Source: Alphaproteobacteria bacterium
Lineage (GTDB): Bacteria; Pseudomonadota; Alphaproteobacteria; CAAGCB01; CAG-977
Direction of reading: 5' to 3'
NCBI GenBank assembly: GCA_017480385.1
Contig: JAFVAT010000030.1
Span: forward strand, 29,867 to 93,866
DNA: 64,000 nucleotides
Shown here: piece after piece, positions 8,394 to 17,797 of the stretch
Position numbering within the stretch: the first letter of the stretch is position 1
Layout of the letters: each line of letters starts with the position of its first letter
Position numbers and translations under genes: made by a program
Notes under the pieces: model-generated
Databases searched by the model: none
What the model was told of the DNA's origin: nothing
Seen by the model: the letters and a program-made list of their open reading frames with translations, nothing else

Positions 8394-8405
8394 TATATCC
8401 TCTGA

Positions 8406-8834
8406 TTACTTGACTTCGTCTTCACCGGCATCCAAAGCGGCCACCATGGAAGGCAAACCGCCGGCCAACCGGGCCGCCTCACGCAGATTAGCCTTAATTT
8501 GATCGGCAGGCAACTGTAAAGCTATCTCTCGAAAATAAAAAGTCTTTTTTTTCATTTCGTTCAAATTTTCTGCAATCTTCGCCGCGAAAGAGCCTTGCGC
8601 CACCTGATCCAGCTCCGCATGGTAAGCCCGTTCCAAAAAATCGGAAAGAGACGATTTCATTCTGGAAGCGTAACCGGAAACAGCCATTTGCTTTTCAACC
8701 AATGCATCAACCGTTTCATCGTCCGAAAATTCAAGAACGGAAGCCATTTTTTTTAAACAAAAAAATATTTCAGCCAATTCTTCTGAAGCGGTAACATAAT
8801 TTCCGAAGTCATAAATTCGCTTTTCTTCCGTCAT
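8406..8834 (-). CDS. hypothetical helical protein, 142 aa
   Basis: Unrecognised 142-aa protein, apparently all alpha-helical and acidic, with heptad-like stretches (LAEIFFCLKKMASVLEF, KIAENLNEMKKKTFYFREI). No signal peptide. It starts 13 bases after the helicase-like gene and ends 12 bases before the 113-aa gene, suggesting one transcript. It might be an adaptor for the helicase, but that is only a guess from position. Confidence 0.65.
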   Translation of the reverse strand: MTEEKRIYDFGNYVTASEELAEIFFCLKKMASVLEFSDDETVDALVEKQMAVSGYASRMKSSLSDFLERAYHAELDQVAQGSFAAKIAENLNEMKKKTFYFREIALQLPADQIKANLREAARLAGGLPSMVAALDAGEDEVK

Positions 8835-8847
8835 GTCTGCCCACCAA

Positions 8848-10941
8848 CTATTTCGTTTTTAATATTTTTTGTTTTATTACTTCCGTAGGAATTTTTTCTT
8901 TTTTATCCCCAATTTCCAACGTCTGCAACAATGACTGCAAAGTGGGTTTTCCGGGATCTTTTAAAACTTCAGCCATTTTTTTACCGTCGGAATACAACTG
9001 CTTGCGCGTGGAAAATTCTCTGACTTCTTTAGCGAATCCGACGACACCGTCCGGATAGGCCTGCTTTGAAACATACGCGGACATTTGCTGTTCATGGCGC
9101 GAAAAAGCTACGCCAGTATGCACTTTATCCATATGCCCCGCTTCACTGACAGCCATGAAGGCTCGGTCACGGGAGGCTCCCTGCGCTTCATACAACGGCA
9201 GAACAAGCCCGTGTTTGGCCTGTGCCGCAAATGCTTTAGCGTCGCATGTAAATTCATTTTTGCCTTTTTTAAAAGTAAACTGCTTTGTTTCCTTATCATA
9301 CCCAACAATTTCCAGCTGGTCTCCCGACGTAATATCATCAGCTTTTGCCGCTTCAAACTGTCCCTGACTGTTTTTCTTCATAATCTTCAGCTCAGACGGA
9401 TTTCCCAACATCATTGTATCGCCGATACCGACCTCAATACCGGCTTCCTTTCCGTCCTCTTTAGTCCATTTAAACGACTGGACATCATGAACGATTCCGG
9501 CTTTAACCATCCCGCCCCTCAGTTTTCCCAGCAGTTCTTGAGCTTCCGTATCGGTTGCCGCCATAACAACAGATGATCTGGAAGGATATTTTTGGCGAAA
9601 TTCAATATAATCCGAAATCAACCGGCCATGAGGATCATCAATAAACTGCAAGCCCGGCGTTGACCCGGCCGGAATTTCTTCTCCGTCTTTAACGTCTTTA
9701 TATTCAGCTTTTCCGTTTTTATCAAATCCGGTGTAATAACGATGAGAATAACCGTTCAAAGCTTTCATCACCCTGTCTTTTTCGGGGTTTCCTTCATCTT
9801 TCGGGTCACCGGCACGCAGATCCAAAGTCCACTTGGCTTCAGCCTTATCACGCTGACGCAAAACGATTTCCAATTCCGTCGTCTTGATTCCCAATTCTTT
9901 TTGCATCATCAGCAATTCGTCAAGCCCGTTTCCGGCCATTGAAGGAGGAATCTGCAAATTATCCCCCAACATAAACAAGCGAATTCCCTGTTTATCCGCG
10001 GCTTTCAGCAGACGGGCCATAGACACCGCCCCGGCCAATCCAGCTTCATCCAGAACCAAAATATCGCCGGGCTTCATCTGTTCAATATTTTCCAGCATTT
10101 GATCCAACGGCTTTCCGCCCTTGATTTCCGGCAAACTGGCGGAAAAAGCGCGCAAATCCTCAGCTGACATAACCGGATCACGCACCAATTCTTCGCCCTT
10201 ATCCATTTTTTCCAAAATTTTTCCGCAGTTTTCGCTGACGCCTTTCATATCGTCAACAATACCGCCGGCAGCCTTTGCCGATGGCGCCGTCGCATAAAAA
10301 TTAGGAACCGGCTTGCCGTGTTCAGTTGCATCTTTGACAATGGCATAGATCAATCCTTGAGCCAAAGTTGACTTGCCGCAGCCCGGAGGACCGTTGGCGA
10401 TTTGCAAATAAGACGGCTGCAAGAAACTATTGAAGAGCTCTTTATATTCCTGCCGCATGACATATTTGCCGTCAGATCCTTCCTGAATGATGCCGTCCAC
10501 TTCCGCAATAGCCGTCTGAATACTTTCCGTATCCCCGAAAGGCTGGCCTTCGGTTGACCGTTCTGCCATAGCTTTGGCATGGATCAGGATGTCTTGTTCC
10601 GCCTTGACAATTTCCTGCGTCGTATAGACATCGTTTCCGTTTTTATCCTTGGCGGAAGGAGAACTGTCACGAATTAAGCCCGACAGTGTTGAAACCACCG
10701 CCGCCGCTTTTTTCGGATCTGAAGTCAGCTCATTGATTTGTTCTGCTGACAGGCCTGAATTTTCCGTTGTTAAATTATCAACGGCATCTTTCAATGCTGC
10801 TGTTAAGACTTTTTCCGAAAAGAATTCACCGGACCGGGTTAATTCCCCCGTCACATTCTGCGCCAATTTCTGTGCAAAATCCTGATTTCTATACAGCCAG
10901 CGGTTTGCTTCCAGCTGCGCTCTTGTAGGCTTCTCGCTCAT
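8848..10941 (-). CDS. TraA/RecD-like superfamily 1B helicase, no relaxase domain
   Basis: 697-aa P-loop ATPase. An N-terminal region of about 175 aa without recognised motifs is followed by Walker A (GPPGCGKST, residues 184-192), Walker B (DILVLDEAGLAG, about 293-304) and motif III (MLGDNLQIPPSMAG, about 324-337). A late motif V-like segment (YEAQGASRDRAFMAV) and motif VI-like VAFSRHEQQ complete the set. This is the arrangement of the helicase half of TraA/MobA conjugative relaxases and RecD2. No relaxase (HUH) domain precedes it, and no other transfer gene is nearby. It heads a set with two small unknown genes and reads toward nuoA. The helicase superfamily call is good; the biological role is unknown. 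Confidence 0.78.
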   Translation of the reverse strand: MSEKPTRAQLEANRWLYRNQDFAQKLAQNVTGELTRSGEFFSEKVLTAALKDAVDNLTTENSGLSAEQINELTSDPKKAAAVVSTLSGLIRDSSPSAKDKNGNDVYTTQEIVKAEQDILIHAKAMAERSTEGQPFGDTESIQTAIAEVDGIIQEGSDGKYVMRQEYKELFNSFLQPSYLQIANGPPGCGKSTLAQGLIYAIVKDATEHGKPVPNFYATAPSAKAAGGIVDDMKGVSENCGKILEKMDKGEELVRDPVMSAEDLRAFSASLPEIKGGKPLDQMLENIEQMKPGDILVLDEAGLAGAVSMARLLKAADKQGIRLFMLGDNLQIPPSMAGNGLDELLMMQKELGIKTTELEIVLRQRDKAEAKWTLDLRAGDPKDEGNPEKDRVMKALNGYSHRYYTGFDKNGKAEYKDVKDGEEIPAGSTPGLQFIDDPHGRLISDYIEFRQKYPSRSSVVMAATDTEAQELLGKLRGGMVKAGIVHDVQSFKWTKEDGKEAGIEVGIGDTMMLGNPSELKIMKKNSQGQFEAAKADDITSGDQLEIVGYDKETKQFTFKKGKNEFTCDAKAFAAQAKHGLVLPLYEAQGASRDRAFMAVSEAGHMDKVHTGVAFSRHEQQMSAYVSKQAYPDGVVGFAKEVREFSTRKQLYSDGKKMAEVLKDPGKPTLQSLLQTLEIGDKKEKIPTEVIKQKILKTK

Positions 10942-11170
10942 ATTTGACCCCTCAAATCATATACTGTTTTTTATTTATATCACTGTTTTAGACAGAACAA
11001 CAAGCTTTTTTTCGCAAAAAAGTCTGTTTTGTCCGTTTTTTTGACCTACCCTGCCTTTTCCACCTTGACAGTATAAAAAAAATAAAGGGATTTTTCATTT
11101 TTTGTTTACCTTATTTCATAAATATGTTACCCAACCGCTTAGACAAATTATCACATGAGGATTATATAAC

Positions 11171-13639
11171 GTGACAAAGAAAACGACTGAGAGCAAATCG
11201 CCCGAACTGCCAAAAGTTACGGCAGAAATGATTGCTGAAAAAATCGAACGTCTGATGAAATATTCTTTATGCAAGCAAGTATGTGAGGCCTCTAAAGAAG
11301 ACTTGTTTACCGCATTGGCTTTGGCCGTGCGCGAAATCGCTGCCGACCGCATGTACGAAACGGCCAGCCGGTACGCTCATGAAAACCCGAAACGCATCTA
11401 CTATCTGTCAGTGGAGTATTTGCTGGGACGGTCTTTAGTAAACAATCTGGATAATCTGGGGATCCATGATCTGCTGGATCAGGTCAAGCTGGACAATCCG
11501 ATTCCTTTGCGCGATGTCATCGACTGCGAATACGATCCGGCTTTAGGAAACGGCGGTTTAGGCCGTTTAGCCGCTTGCTTTATCGATTCTATGGCAACAT
11601 TGGGACTGCCGGGATACGGCTATGGTTTGAACTATCAGTTCGGCTTGTTCAAGCAGGCTTTTGAAAACGGTTATCAAAAAGAGTTGGCCGATTCTTGGAT
11701 GGAACGGTCTTCTCCGTGGCAGATCGAACGCGCTGACCGCGCCTGCCGCGTGCCGATTTACGGTCGTCTGGTTTACGAAGATATTAACGGGGAACGCCGC
11801 CCGCACTGGGTTGATACGGAAACAATCGTCGGCGTGCCTTATGATATGCCGATCGTCGGCTTCGGCGGCAAAACCGTGAACTATCTGCGTTTATTCTCGG
11901 CACGTTCCGACAACCAGCTGGATATCAAGACCTTTAACGAAGGCGGCTATATCAAAGCGGTTGAAAAGAAAATCAAGTCTGAAACCATTTCCAAAGTGCT
12001 GTATCCTTCCGATGCGGTTGACGCGGGCAAGGAACTGCGCCTGACTCAGCAGTATTTCTTTGTTTCCTGCGCAATCAGCGACATTATGCGCCGTTTTCTG
12101 GAAACAAATACGGACTTGCGTGATTTTCCGAAAAAGGCCGCGATTCAGTTAAACGATACGCACCCGACACTGGCTATTCCCGAATTGATGCGCGTGTTAA
12201 TGGACGTGCATGGTTTGGATTGGGATACCGCCTGGGAAATCACGGAAAAAACAATGGGGTACACAAACCACACCTTACTGCCGGAAGCATTGGAACGCTG
12301 GTCTGTCGCTTTGTTGGAAAAGGTTGTGCCGCGTCATCTATCGATCATTTATGACATCAATGACCACCTGATGAAAAAGATTGCCGCCAAATATCCGGGC
12401 GATATAGGTAAATTGGCCCGCATGTCCGTCATTGAAGAAGGCGATGTCAAAAAAGTCCGCATGGGTAATCTGGCTATCGTCGGTTCTCATTCAATTAACG
12501 GCGTAGCGGCAATTCACTCTGATCTGGTCAAGAAGAATTTAGCGCCCGATTTTTACGAAATGTGGCCGGAACGTTTTAACAACAAGACAAACGGAATTAC
12601 ACCGCGCCGTTGGCTGTTAAGCGCCAATCCCGAATTGTCCGCTTTGATTTCGGAACGCATCGGCACAAACTGGATCGCGCACTTGGACGAATTAAAGCAA
12701 ATTGCTCCGTTCGCGACCGATTCTGATTTCGTTCGTTCATTCTTCCAGATTAAAAAAGCAAACAAAGAAAAACTGGCCAAGATCATTTTGAACACAACAG
12801 GCAACATCGTCGACACGGATTCCTTGTTTGACGTTCAAGTCAAACGCATGCACGAATACAAACGTCAGCTGTTGAATGCTTTAAACATCATTTACAACTA
12901 TCTGCAAATTACGGAAGACGGCGTAGCGCTTCCTTCGCCGCGCACCTTTATTTTAGGCGGAAAAGCGGCCCCTTCGTATGACTTTGCAAAGTTGGTGATC
13001 AAGTTGTTCAACAACCTGTCGCAGATTATCAATAATGATCCGCGCGTCAAAGATCAGATGAAAGTCGTCTTTATCCCCGACTATAAAGTGTCCATTGCCG
13101 AACGCGTATTTCCTGCTTCCGATGTCTCGGAACAGATTTCCACGGCAGGCTTTGAGGCGTCCGGCACGGGCAACATGAAGTTCATGCTGAACGGCGCTTT
13201 GACTGTGGGCACTTTGGACGGCGCGAATGTTGAAATTCGCGAAGAAGTCGGCGAAGAAAATTTCTATTTGTTCGGCTTGACCACGCCGGAAGTCAAAAAG
13301 ATTCACACCGAAGGTTCTCACAAACCATGGGATCTTTATAATTCAGACACACGGATCCGCCGGATCATGGACGCTTTGTCTTCCAATTTGTTCTCACCGG
13401 CAGAACCGGGTATTTTCAAGCCGATTTTCCAAAATATCATGACGTCAGACTATTACTTACTGCTGGCAGATATCGGATCTTACATCGATACACAGGCCAA
13501 AGTGGGCAAAGACTTCCTGAACAAGGCGTCTTGGGGCAAGAAAGCGATTCTGAATGTTGCTTATTCGGGCAAATTTTCTTCCGATCGCACGATTTCAGAA
13601 TACGCCAAGGACATTTGGGGCGTCAAACCCGTTCTGTAA
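11171..13639 (+). CDS. glgP: glycogen/starch/alpha-glucan phosphorylase
   Basis: Cytosolic enzyme releasing glucose-1-phosphate from alpha-1,4-glucans, 822 aa, full length. The family signature with the PLP-binding lysine is present (EASGTGNMKFMLNGALTVGT), as is the substrate region ALGNGGLGRLAACF. It uses a GTG start with GAGG 11 bases upstream. The gene stands alone, with no other glg gene in the window, divergent from the helicase-like gene. A strong intrinsic terminator follows at 13660. Confidence 0.97.
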   Translation: MTKKTTESKSPELPKVTAEMIAEKIERLMKYSLCKQVCEASKEDLFTALALAVREIAADRMYETASRYAHENPKRIYYLSVEYLLGRSLVNNLDNLGIHDLLDQVKLDNPIPLRDVIDCEYDPALGNGGLGRLAACFIDSMATLGLPGYGYGLNYQFGLFKQAFENGYQKELADSWMERSSPWQIERADRACRVPIYGRLVYEDINGERRPHWVDTETIVGVPYDMPIVGFGGKTVNYLRLFSARSDNQLDIKTFNEGGYIKAVEKKIKSETISKVLYPSDAVDAGKELRLTQQYFFVSCAISDIMRRFLETNTDLRDFPKKAAIQLNDTHPTLAIPELMRVLMDVHGLDWDTAWEITEKTMGYTNHTLLPEALERWSVALLEKVVPRHLSIIYDINDHLMKKIAAKYPGDIGKLARMSVIEEGDVKKVRMGNLAIVGSHSINGVAAIHSDLVKKNLAPDFYEMWPERFNNKTNGITPRRWLLSANPELSALISERIGTNWIAHLDELKQIAPFATDSDFVRSFFQIKKANKEKLAKIILNTTGNIVDTDSLFDVQVKRMHEYKRQLLNALNIIYNYLQITEDGVALPSPRTFILGGKAAPSYDFAKLVIKLFNNLSQIINNDPRVKDQMKVVFIPDYKVSIAERVFPASDVSEQISTAGFEASGTGNMKFMLNGALTVGTLDGANVEIREEVGEENFYLFGLTTPEVKKIHTEGSHKPWDLYNSDTRIRRIMDALSSNLFSPAEPGIFKPIFQNIMTSDYYLLLADIGSYIDTQAKVGKDFLNKASWGKKAILNVAYSGKFSSDRTISEYAKDIWGVKPVL

Positions 13640-13659
13640 AAATCCTTACGACAGAGAAA

Positions 13660-13688
13660 GCCTCCGCATATAACGGAGGCTTTTTTTT
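13660..13688 (+). terminator. intrinsic terminator of glgP
   Basis: GCCTCCG / CGGAGGC stem (13660-13666 and 13674-13680) with a short AT loop, followed by eight T. It lies 21 bases after the glgP stop. Confidence 0.9.
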
Positions 13689-13746
13689 GTACCCTGAAAA
13701 CCCTGCCCCTAAAATCATGCGCCGGACATATCTTTTTTCAATACCG

Positions 13747-13777
13747 AAACGGCTCCGATTTATCACCGGAGCCGTTT
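13747..13777. terminator. hairpin, possible terminator
   Basis: Perfect 11-bp inverted repeat AAACGGCTCCG / CGGAGCCGTTT with a 9-base loop, followed on the plus strand by GCACTATC and seven T. It lies between glgP and the decayed minus-strand frame; a bidirectional terminator is plausible, but the T-run is displaced from the stem. Confidence 0.4.
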
Positions 13778-13790
13778 GCACTATCTTTTT

Positions 13791-14294
13791 TTAAAAAGAT
13801 TTTTGAGCGGTTTCCTTCAGCTGATTATACATAGCCGCTTTAACAACGGCATGAGCCAACACCTGCTTGTACCCGCTGACTTTTCCTTCTGCCTCATCAC
13901 GCGCAGCCGCACGTTTTTCGCTTCTCCTCGTTTTCTCAGGCACGCGGCGATATAACAAAAAACATCGGCAGAGCTGATCCAACACTCTGCCAGCCTTGTT
14001 CCGCCAATAAGAGGGTATCGGCGAAAAGGTGTTATCAGCTGCAGCCTCCGTTGCTGGCAGAGTATTTGTCAGCAGAACAGTTGCAGTATCCTTTGGACAG
14101 ATTAGAACCGACCCGCCATGGAACATAATCACTAGCATTGCACGTTGTTGTAGAGCTGGGATAACCGTATTCCAATGGACAGATCGTCGGATTGCAAACT
14201 GTTGAAAAAATGCAGCTGTTTGCTGATTTCTGGATTGCCGCATCACTTTGACAATTCTGCCTAAATTCATTTCGGATTTCCAATCCTCATTCAT
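13791..14294 (-). pseudogene. probable remnant of a Cys-rich protein gene, two frames
   Basis: Two overlapping frames on this strand each look partly protein-like. From 14283 one frame gives an 82-residue Cys-rich segment with spaced cysteines (for example TVCNPTICPLEYGYP, KGYCNCSADKYSASNGGCS) and then stops at 14035. The other frame (stop at 13791) ends with a helical, charged tail (AEGKVSGYKQVLAHAVVKAA) that could be the original C-terminus. A frameshift near 14035 would join them. No function is recognised. It lies beside the tandem repeat block, in a region without intact genes. Confidence 0.35.
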
Positions 14295-14403
14295 TAGGGC
14301 TCATTGACCTTACAGACAAAAACGACAATCTTTTGTCTTTTTTGCTTAGCGGTTGCAATGACAAAAATAATTATACCTGTGGCAGTATTAGCCGTACGGG
14401 GCA

Positions 14404-14712
14404 CTACCCGTGCGGGGATCAGTTTTTTTAATCGTGCCAACTGGCTGCACTTAATCCCTGTCCGGAGGACGTTGAGCCTGCAGCGCCGCTGCCCCTGTCC
14501 AAGAACTACCCGTGCGGGGATCAGTTTTTTTTAATCGTGCCAACTGGCTGCACTTAATCCCTGTCCGGAGGACGTTGAGCCTGCAGCGCCGCTGCCCCTG
14601 TCCAGGAACTACCCGTGCGGGGATCAGTTTTTTTAATCGTGCCAACTGGCTGCACCTAATCCCTGTCCGGAGGACATTGAGCCTGCAGCGCCGCTGCCCT
14701 GTCCGGAGGGCG
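14404..14712. repeat. tandem repeat array, three units of 102-103 bp
   Basis: Units begin at 14404, 14506 and 14609. Each opens with a mini-hairpin (CCCGTGCGGG), then GATCAG, a run of 7-8 T, the core ATCGTGCCAACTGGCTGCA, then TAATCCCTGTCCGGAGGAC and a GC-rich tail (CTGCAGCGCCGCTGCC). The units are nearly identical: unit 2 has one extra T, and unit 3 has a few substitutions. The frames crossing it are repeat-derived and not genes. The same core recurs at 35.6 and 63.85 kb. Between 14295 and 14403 I see nothing else. Confidence 0.92.
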
Positions 14713-14731
14713 TTAAGCCCGTGAGCCGCCA

Positions 14732-15376
14732 CTATCGGCGGCGAGGAATATCGCCGGGACGTCCTTTCTTTCGGGGATCTTTAAATTTAAACAGCTGACT
14801 GTCCAACGAAGTGTTAATTTCCACATTATCCAATGTTACCACTGTCGTAATCTGCTGAGCGTCTGTTACGCGCCATTGCTTCAAAGCTAAGGGCTTATCT
14901 TTAAAAATCAAAGTAATCCTGCCGGCAGAGGGTTGACTTTTCTTGATAACGGAAACACTGATTTCGCCCGGTTCGGTTGTTATTCCGGTAATGGCCAAGT
15001 CATCTGTTTTAAAAGAAAAGTTTTCTTTTAAAATCATTGCCGCCGGATTGTCGTCCAAATCAAGGTAAGTTACTTGTTCCAGCTTTTTATCATGAAAAAT
15101 CAGATAATACCCGTCTGCAACGACTTCAATCGGGTGAGGCGGCTGATATTCCAAACGCATTTTATTGGGCTTTGAGACATAAAAGTCACCCTGAGCCGAA
15201 CCGCCGTTATCGCTGCTTTGATAAAATTTGCTTTTAATTGTACGAATACTATTAAAATAATTTTCTATTTTTTCAACCAGCTGCTGTTGGTCCGCCGTCA
15301 GCTGTTTTTCTTGTACCGGCTGATCCGCAAAGGCAGGCATCGTCAGACATAACACAAAAAGAAGAGCTTTAAACAT
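14732..15376 (-). CDS. lolA: outer-membrane lipoprotein carrier protein LolA
   Basis: Periplasmic chaperone that carries lipoproteins from the LolCDE transporter to the outer membrane, 214 aa. The ATG at 15376 gives a standard signal peptide (FKALLFVLCLTMPAFA, cut before DQ); a GTG at 15403 is possible but less good. Family landmarks: IKSKFYQ, GDFYVSKPNKMRLEY, WRVTDAQQITTVVTLDNV. It follows ftsK on the same strand, an order common in proteobacteria, and its end abuts the tandem repeat array. Confidence 0.9.
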   Translation of the reverse strand: MFKALLFVLCLTMPAFADQPVQEKQLTADQQQLVEKIENYFNSIRTIKSKFYQSSDNGGSAQGDFYVSKPNKMRLEYQPPHPIEVVADGYYLIFHDKKLEQVTYLDLDDNPAAMILKENFSFKTDDLAITGITTEPGEISVSVIKKSQPSAGRITLIFKDKPLALKQWRVTDAQQITTVVTLDNVEINTSLDSQLFKFKDPRKKGRPGDIPRRR

Positions 15377-15413
15377 TGTCTTTCCCGTTTCGTTTTTTGC
15401 CACTGTAGCAGGT

Positions 15414-17735
15414 TTAACGATTGTCCGGTACTAAAATTTCACGTTTGCCGGCATGGTTCGGCGCGGAAATGACCCCCTGCGCTTCCATTTGATCTATCAG
15501 ATCCGCCGCGCGGTTATAGCCAATCCGCAGCTGGCGCTGGATATAGCTGGTAGACACCTTTCTGTCGCGCAGAATAATCGCAACGGCTTGATCATACAGG
15601 CTGGCGTCAGAGCTGTTTTCCAAATTAAACCCTTCTGCCGAATCTGTTTCGGGCGGTTCTTCCGTAACGGACTGTTCGTATTCGGGTACGCCCTGCAGCC
15701 GCAGATGAGCTGTGACCGCCTCCACCTCCGCATCGCTGACAAATGGACCATGCAGACGAACGGGACGCTGCCCCTGCGCCAAATAAAGCATATCGCCGCG
15801 CCCTAACAGCTGTTCGGCTCCTTGCTCCCCTAAAATTGTCCGGCTGTCAATTTTCGTCGTCAAACGGAAACTGATGCGTTCGGGAAAATTGGATTTAATC
15901 GTGCCAGTAATCACATCTACCGACGGCCTTTGCGTCGCTAAAATCAAATGAATGCCGGCGGCACGAGCCTTTTGGGCGATTCGCTGAACTGCCGTTTCAA
16001 TTTCTTTGCCGGCTGTAATCATTAAATCCGCCATTTCGTCAACGATCACAACAATGTATGGGAAAGGTTTGAGATTCAGCGGCTGTTCTTCATAAATCGG
16101 CTCTCCGTTGTCATAACCGGTCAGCACAGTGCGCGTTTTAGGCCCTTTGGTATTCAGCAGTTCAGCAACCTTTTTGTTATAGCCGTCAATATTGCGCACG
16201 CCCAGCTCGCTCATTTGGCTGTAACGCTGATCCATTTCCCGAACGGCCCAGTTCAGCGCCAAAACGGCTTTTTTCGGATCAGTCACAACAGGCGTTAATA
16301 AATGCGGGATTCCATTGTATACAGAAAGCTCCAGCATTTTCGGGTCAACCATGATCAATCGGACCTGATCCGGCGTTAAGCGATAAACTAAAGACAGAAT
16401 CATCGTATTGATCGCAACGGATTTACCGGAACCGGTCGTCCCGGCCACCAGCAAATGCGGCATCTTGGCTAAATCCGCAAAGCTTGGTTTGCCTCCGATA
16501 TCCTTGCCCAAAGCCAGCAGCAAAGGCTTGTCCGAATTTTTAAACTCGTCACTGGAAACCAATTCTTTCAAATAAACATCTGCGCGTTTTTCATTGGGCA
16601 TCTCAATACCGATCACGCTTTGACCGGGAATAACGGCAATACGCACAGATAACGCGCTCATCGATCGGGCGATATCGTCGGCTAAATTAATGACGCGCGT
16701 CGTTTTAATGCCCGGCGCCGGTTCCAATTCAAACAAAGTCACAACGGGGCCGGGACGAACGTTGACGATTTCCCCTTTAACGCCGTATTCCTCCAAAACA
16801 TTTTCCAGCTGACGAGCCCGTTTTTCCAGATAATCGCGAGAAACGGCGGCCTCCTTGTCGACCTTGGGTTTGGCCAACAAATCAAGCTTGGGAAGATGAA
16901 ACTGTTTGACGTATTCGCGCTGCTCTTTGATAGATTTCAAAGGCGACGGTTTAGCCGGTCGCGGCTGTTTCGCTGGTACGGCCTGAGACGGAGGAAGCGT
17001 TTCTTCCAGCTTCAGTTCGCCCTGTTCGGCAAACAGGCTTTGCGGCAGTTCGTCCGCCGGCTGTTTCAAAGGCTCCTCCGCAATTTGGGAAGGTATCCGT
17101 CTTATTTTTCTCCAAAGGAACAAAGACAATCTGCGCACCAAACGCCCCAGGCTGGAAATCCAGCGTTTGACGAGATAGAAAGGAATCCCTAATGTTGAGG
17201 CCAAACTAAAAACAACGGCAATGAACACAACGGGAAGCAAAATATATTCTAAATAAGAAAGATGCGCTATGATTAAAGCCTGTCTTAACGGCAGATAAAA
17301 AGCCGGCATAATTGCGCCGCTGAAACCGGCCAACACCGGAGAAAAAGACACTTCCGGCAAGGCGGAAAATAAAACCAACAACAAAAAAAGAGTCGGAATA
17401 AGGCTTAAGATTCTGAAAAATTGAAATTTATGCCATTTCAATCGGAAAACCAAAAGCCCCCACGCAGCTAAAGAAATCGGGAACAAAACGGCTCCCAGCC
17501 CGAAAGACTGCCATAACAAATCTGCCCAAACCGCACCGACTGACCCCAGCATATTTGCCGCAGTTCCTCCCGTTGCCGTGTTCCATGACGGATCAGCCGG
17601 ATTATATGTTGCCAGCGCAAGAGTCAGCAATATCCCGCTGCCAACCAAAAATAAGCCGATGCAGCGCGTGGTCAAACGGCGAAAAAATACCTTTAAAGCG
17701 GCAGGTAAGAACGTATGCTTTTCCAAATGAGTCAT
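15414..17735 (-). CDS. ftsK: DNA translocase FtsK
   Basis: Septal DNA pump that segregates chromosome termini and activates XerCD, 773 aa. N-terminal membrane domain with about four helices, a Pro/Lys-rich linker, then the motor: Walker A HLLVAGTTGSGKSVAIN, Walker B VIVDEMADLM, and LATQRPSVDVITG. A C-terminal winged-helix gamma domain (KVSTSYIQRQLRIGYNRAA) reads KOPS sites. The ATG at 17735 starts just before the basic stretch and first helix; an earlier in-frame start adds 46 unlikely residues. lolA follows 38 bases on. Confidence 0.96.
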   Translation of the reverse strand: MTHLEKHTFLPAALKVFFRRLTTRCIGLFLVGSGILLTLALATYNPADPSWNTATGGTAANMLGSVGAVWADLLWQSFGLGAVLFPISLAAWGLLVFRLKWHKFQFFRILSLIPTLFLLLVLFSALPEVSFSPVLAGFSGAIMPAFYLPLRQALIIAHLSYLEYILLPVVFIAVVFSLASTLGIPFYLVKRWISSLGRLVRRLSLFLWRKIRRIPSQIAEEPLKQPADELPQSLFAEQGELKLEETLPPSQAVPAKQPRPAKPSPLKSIKEQREYVKQFHLPKLDLLAKPKVDKEAAVSRDYLEKRARQLENVLEEYGVKGEIVNVRPGPVVTLFELEPAPGIKTTRVINLADDIARSMSALSVRIAVIPGQSVIGIEMPNEKRADVYLKELVSSDEFKNSDKPLLLALGKDIGGKPSFADLAKMPHLLVAGTTGSGKSVAINTMILSLVYRLTPDQVRLIMVDPKMLELSVYNGIPHLLTPVVTDPKKAVLALNWAVREMDQRYSQMSELGVRNIDGYNKKVAELLNTKGPKTRTVLTGYDNGEPIYEEQPLNLKPFPYIVVIVDEMADLMITAGKEIETAVQRIAQKARAAGIHLILATQRPSVDVITGTIKSNFPERISFRLTTKIDSRTILGEQGAEQLLGRGDMLYLAQGQRPVRLHGPFVSDAEVEAVTAHLRLQGVPEYEQSVTEEPPETDSAEGFNLENSSDASLYDQAVAIILRDRKVSTSYIQRQLRIGYNRAADLIDQMEAQGVISAPNHAGKREILVPDNR

Positions 17736-17797
17736 AACTTTACGGATCCGGTTATCAGAAGCTTTTTTTGTTATGACATCAAAAAGTAAAGGTTCGT

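Noticed and set aside
8848..10941. Complete conjugative relaxase TraA
   Set aside because: The N-terminal region lacks the three-His relaxase motif and catalytic Tyr context; only the helicase half is there.
14404..14712. CRISPR array
   Set aside because: Whole units repeat without unique spacers, and no cas genes are near.
14451..14732. A 93-codon basic frame across array 1 on the minus strand
   Set aside because: It is made entirely of the tandem repeat and repeats itself; no start signal.
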